Below are positions 61,401 to 64,000 of a stretch of 64,000 nucleotides of DNA, in pieces. Within the stretch, counting starts at the first letter, position 1; each line of letters starts with the position of its first letter. The DNA lies in NCBI RefSeq assembly GCF_963676685.1, contig NC_092345.1, positions 82,649,592 to 82,713,591 of the forward strand, written 5' to 3'. Below the pieces are notes generated by a model, which did not search any database, had not been told where the DNA came from, and worked only from the letters and a program-made list of their open reading frames with translations. Position numbers and translations under genes: made by a program. Source of the DNA: Mytilus edulis. Its lineage: Eukaryota; Mollusca; Bivalvia; Mytilida; Mytilidae.

Positions 61401-63397
61401 GAACATATCCGATATCATTTGTGAAACGGTTATTTCATAACGGTCAACCAACTCGTGATGGCGTCCGTAAAATTTACGAAGGGATGATTTCAACTTCACC
61501 ATTAGGAACTCTTGGTTTAATAGCTTCCTTGTGAGCAGTAACCCTCTATCAAGAAAATCATGATAGGAAATGCAAGCACGGGAATATCGTATCAATTGGG
61601 AGATATATACCCCGTATGCAGGTGCTGCTGGAATGTTGCTACTTAGAAATGGAAAGTTCACAATTGGAAAGCTGAAATCATCTCTTTTGTCGTAAAGTTT
61701 AGTTTTCAATCGACCCTCATTGTCAATTTCTAGATGTAAGTCAAGATATGAAAACGTCATCATCTTTCTAACCGGTATTCATGTGAACTTCAAGTTAACC
61801 CCTAGCTAGAGATTGACAACGCATGCATTGTACGTGTACTGGTTATTTAAAGAAAAAGAATGTCAACAATGAAAGTGAAACTACGGTAAATCATTTGATT
61901 ACTAATTCGATGCACATAAAATCATTCTTATATGGTTAAAAACAATGAGAAACATCTATTTTTAATCTATAAAATAAAATCAAACAGACCTATAAAATGC
62001 AATTGCACGTGTTGGTTTAATCTATTCGTATCTTTATTTTTGTTTACATCGCTTATATGGTCATCTGAGGTCAAATCGATAGTTAATTAGATGGCGTCTG
62101 GACTAAAATACACACGAAACGAACCTATATATTATCTACCCCATGCTCTGTAAACTGTTTATTTTAGACTTTTGATAGTTTGGATAAATGTTTTACATTG
62201 TTATAAACCAAATATGAGAATTTGAGTCAAATCGGTTACAATGAATTTGACAGCTAGTGCCCCTTTAAATGACTCCTTTATGTTTTCAATATGATGACTT
62301 CTTATTCGCGAAATAAAATGCTACAAAAACATTGTATAAATGCACCAAGAAAGCTTAGCATTTCGCCTTGATGGTAAAATGCGTTAACATTGGAAAGAAA
62401 CATTATACCGATAAACTTGGCTTTTAACTTTAATACAACTTTAATCTCCGCTAAATGTTAAAAAATATGTTTGAACTTAGAACCGATCTTTACCCGGTAA
62501 CAACATATTCATACATATTATCAAACATTTAATTTAATGTTTTGCTTTGTTTTCATGGTAGCACGATAATGTATTCACATTCCTGAAATCTTCTCGTTAT
62601 TATCATTATACCTGCATCAATTTCTGCTCCTGGTCTATCCTTGAAATCATAGCTCCATGGATCTCCGGGAACTTGATAAAACTCATAGTTTGTCAAAATT
62701 AGTGCATGACCTAAAATATTTTGCAACGAATGATTTTACCATTTTTAAAGTACATTGAATGCAAACAGTCCAAGCTCTTTGAAATTGTACAGTTGCTTTT
62801 GTTTTGTCCTTTATTCTGAAGCAAGCTAATTGAAAATTTGAAAATTGAAAAATGTTTTTTTTTCTTTATATCAGTTTTAGAGCGAATAGCAGGTGTGACT
62901 ATACACGATAAAGTTACATTAACACATTAAGCGGTAATCACAAATTACAAGAACAGTTCCCCTATTTCTGATTTTTTTTTCTACTGAAAAGAATGTGATT
63001 GTCTCGACAGGTGTAATTGTATCTTGAACAAGGACGGGTTTTTGATGAACATGCGTTAAGAAAGCATAGTTTAAATACAGACAATTTTTACCTCTAGATT
63101 TTGAATCCATTCGATAATGAAATCCCTCATTATAATCCTGAAATTGTCTTACAAATAGTTCTATCTCCGTTCTAGAGTAGTTTCCAGTTTCCAGATTTTG
63201 TACTTTTTGAAGCAACTGTGATAAAAATTCTACCAGCGCACTGTAATTCCGATCACCTCTCATTTCCTCTATTTCGTCTAACAGTACCTGCAGTTCAGGT
63301 AGAGGTATTGTTGTTACTCCTGCGGGATATTCAATTATCTGAGGACGTACTGGATTATTTCGCCTTTCAAGCTGTTTCTTTTTCTTTTTATCCTTGT
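58364..63397 (-). CDS. Caspase-8-like cysteine protease, five 3' exons (5' partial)
   Basis: Exons, in gene order: 63397-63092, 62710-62612, 60269-59976, 59522-59318, 58496-58364. Phases join throughout (2+303+1, 2+96+1, 2+291+1, 2+201+2, 1+132), about 345 codons. Exon 1 is a Lys-rich then helical linker. Exon 2 starts the p20 subunit (RGHALILTNYEF, KDRPGAEIDA). Exon 3 has the catalytic His (SSHG) and Cys (LQSCQAEEE). Exon 4 has the S1-pocket Arg motif (GYLSYRHEQTGSW). Exon 5 ends the p10 subunit (DIVTILEDVNFDVS ... SSTLRGPLFFQ, stop). KCPSLTGKPKLFFLQSC closely resembles caspase-8. Catalytic His and Cys and the S1 Arg/Gln residues are present, so activity is likely, but the usual QACxG pentapeptide reads QSCQA. 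The prodomain (DED, CARD or none) is not visible. Expected role from the family: initiator of apoptosis or immune signalling. Intron 2 carries a retroelement fragment. Confidence 0.87.
58703..59030 (+). repeat. R1 repeat copy in caspase intron 4 (antisense to the gene)
   Basis: Full-length copy ending GGTTGTTGTCTCTTTGACAC ATTCCCCATTTCC. Shared blocks with 3350-3690 include the CCAGCTGAA...CTCCGGGTGCG and GTATACATTTTTGTTTAG segments. Confidence 0.7.
59976..60269 (-). CDS. caspase p20 exon with catalytic His and Cys
   Basis: This 294-nt exon starts after TTGCAG and ends GAAGAAG|GTTAGT, phase 1 at both ends. It reads KMEELLLGMGY ... FDSFMCIISSHG ... YGCDG ... KCPSLTGKPKLFFLQSCQAEEE. The His in SSHG and the Cys in QSC are the catalytic dyad. 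The residue after CQ is Ala where caspases normally have Gly, and Ser replaces the Ala before Cys. Confidence 0.9.
61075..61790 (-). mobile_element. 5'-truncated retroelement: reverse-transcriptase C-terminus plus 3' tail
   Basis: The - strand frame 61763-61389 (124 aa) reads YLDLHLEIDNEGRLKTKLYDK ... IVNFPF ... AAPAYGVYISQLIRYSRAC ... LLTRKLLNQEF, the C-terminal part of a reverse transcriptase abundant in mussel genomes (I believe LINE- or Penelope-related). A non-coding tail follows (61310-61080), the same sequence as the lone fragment at 1985-2180. Truncation at the 5' side fits target-primed insertion. It sits in caspase intron 2, same strand. Element class is not certain. Confidence 0.7.
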
Positions 63398-64000
63398 CTA
63401 CAACAACGCAAGATTGAATAAACCAATAACATCCCCCATAATTTTACCAGACTTTGAAAATATTTTCATTAATATTTAGATATGAGACAATGCAATACCC
63501 TAAATGAAACTTACTTTAAGATGTTTGATGTAAGATGAAGATGGTAGTATATTTTATGATAAGGCCTTGTTTTATAATGTAAAAATGTTTGCTACGTCAA
63601 AATAACATCACAACTGACATTTTTGTCCAGTCTGAGATGATATATTTTCCGATTCATTATCAATAGAACTAACAAAATAATGCTTGAATAGAAGAACCAC
63701 ATGCATTTCTTTTATTATCAAGTGACATATGAGGGCTCTTATTATACTACCTCCTACTTTGATTTTAAAACTCAGTAAACATTTAGATTGCAGATATTTT
63801 AGTGTAAAATAGGAGATTAACATTATAATAGATTAAAGCGGTAATCTGGCATTTCATTTATATGTTAATTTCAGAGTATTTAATTATGTCATGCGCATCA
63901 AAACCACATTCTTTTTTCGAAGTTACACATTCTTCTGAGACCATGTCCCATATTCTCTTCATTTGATATTAATATTAAAAAAATTAGAATTAACATACGT
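63398..64000. other. caspase upstream intron or 5' region, no exon recognised
   Basis: No convincing prodomain exon (DED or CARD) could be seen; the gene probably continues beyond the right edge. Confidence 0.4.

Overview
The window is animal nuclear DNA, almost certainly from a marine mussel (Mytilus or a close bivalve). It is AT-rich, with spliced genes, GT/AG introns and long introns packed with transposons. Many interspersed repeats are of kinds I recognise from mussel genomes. Species was not determined. Exons were found by reading splice sites and checking that phases join.

Three host genes are supported. (1) On the + strand, 6489-43364, a complete 23-exon golgin-245/GOLGA4 homologue. 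The joined reading frame is 7359 nt (2452 aa plus stop) with every exon phase compatible. It has the short N-terminal golgin motif, a very long coiled coil (one 4.57 kb exon) and a C-terminal GRIP domain, so it should be a trans-Golgi vesicle tether. (2) On the - strand, 56144-54405, an intronless gene with two B-boxes, a coiled coil and a probable beta-propeller: a RING-less TRIM-like protein. (3) On the - strand, 63397-58364, the catalytic part of a caspase-8-like protease in five exons. Its 5' end and prodomain lie to the right, beyond what I can define here.

Most of the rest is mobile DNA. Region 1-6400 is intergenic, with SINE-like, GATC-rich and retroelement fragments, a hAT-like element (3960-5157) and a Helentron/'pearl'-like element ending about 140 bp before the golgin start codon. 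Golgin intron 1 (6570-18078) holds nested DNA transposons whose target duplications are still readable (7139-9718; 9893-10881; 10980-14857 with 11389-14225 inside) and another Helentron-like element (15717-16823). Later golgin introns hold more of the same. Intron 17 is remarkable: it contains 17 extra copies, each exactly 82 bp, of the first half of exon 18 with its 3' splice site, and seven units are duplicated as a 574-bp block. From 43365 to 54400 lie the 3' UTR, intergenic DNA and a 2-kb Helentron-like element (48361-50335).

The golgin is a housekeeping gene. The B-box protein and the caspase-8-like gene, both on the - strand, belong to families tied to innate immunity and cell death, but nothing here shows that they act together. 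The strongest unusual signals are the 82-bp splice-acceptor array in the golgin and the shared layout of five different Helentron-like families.
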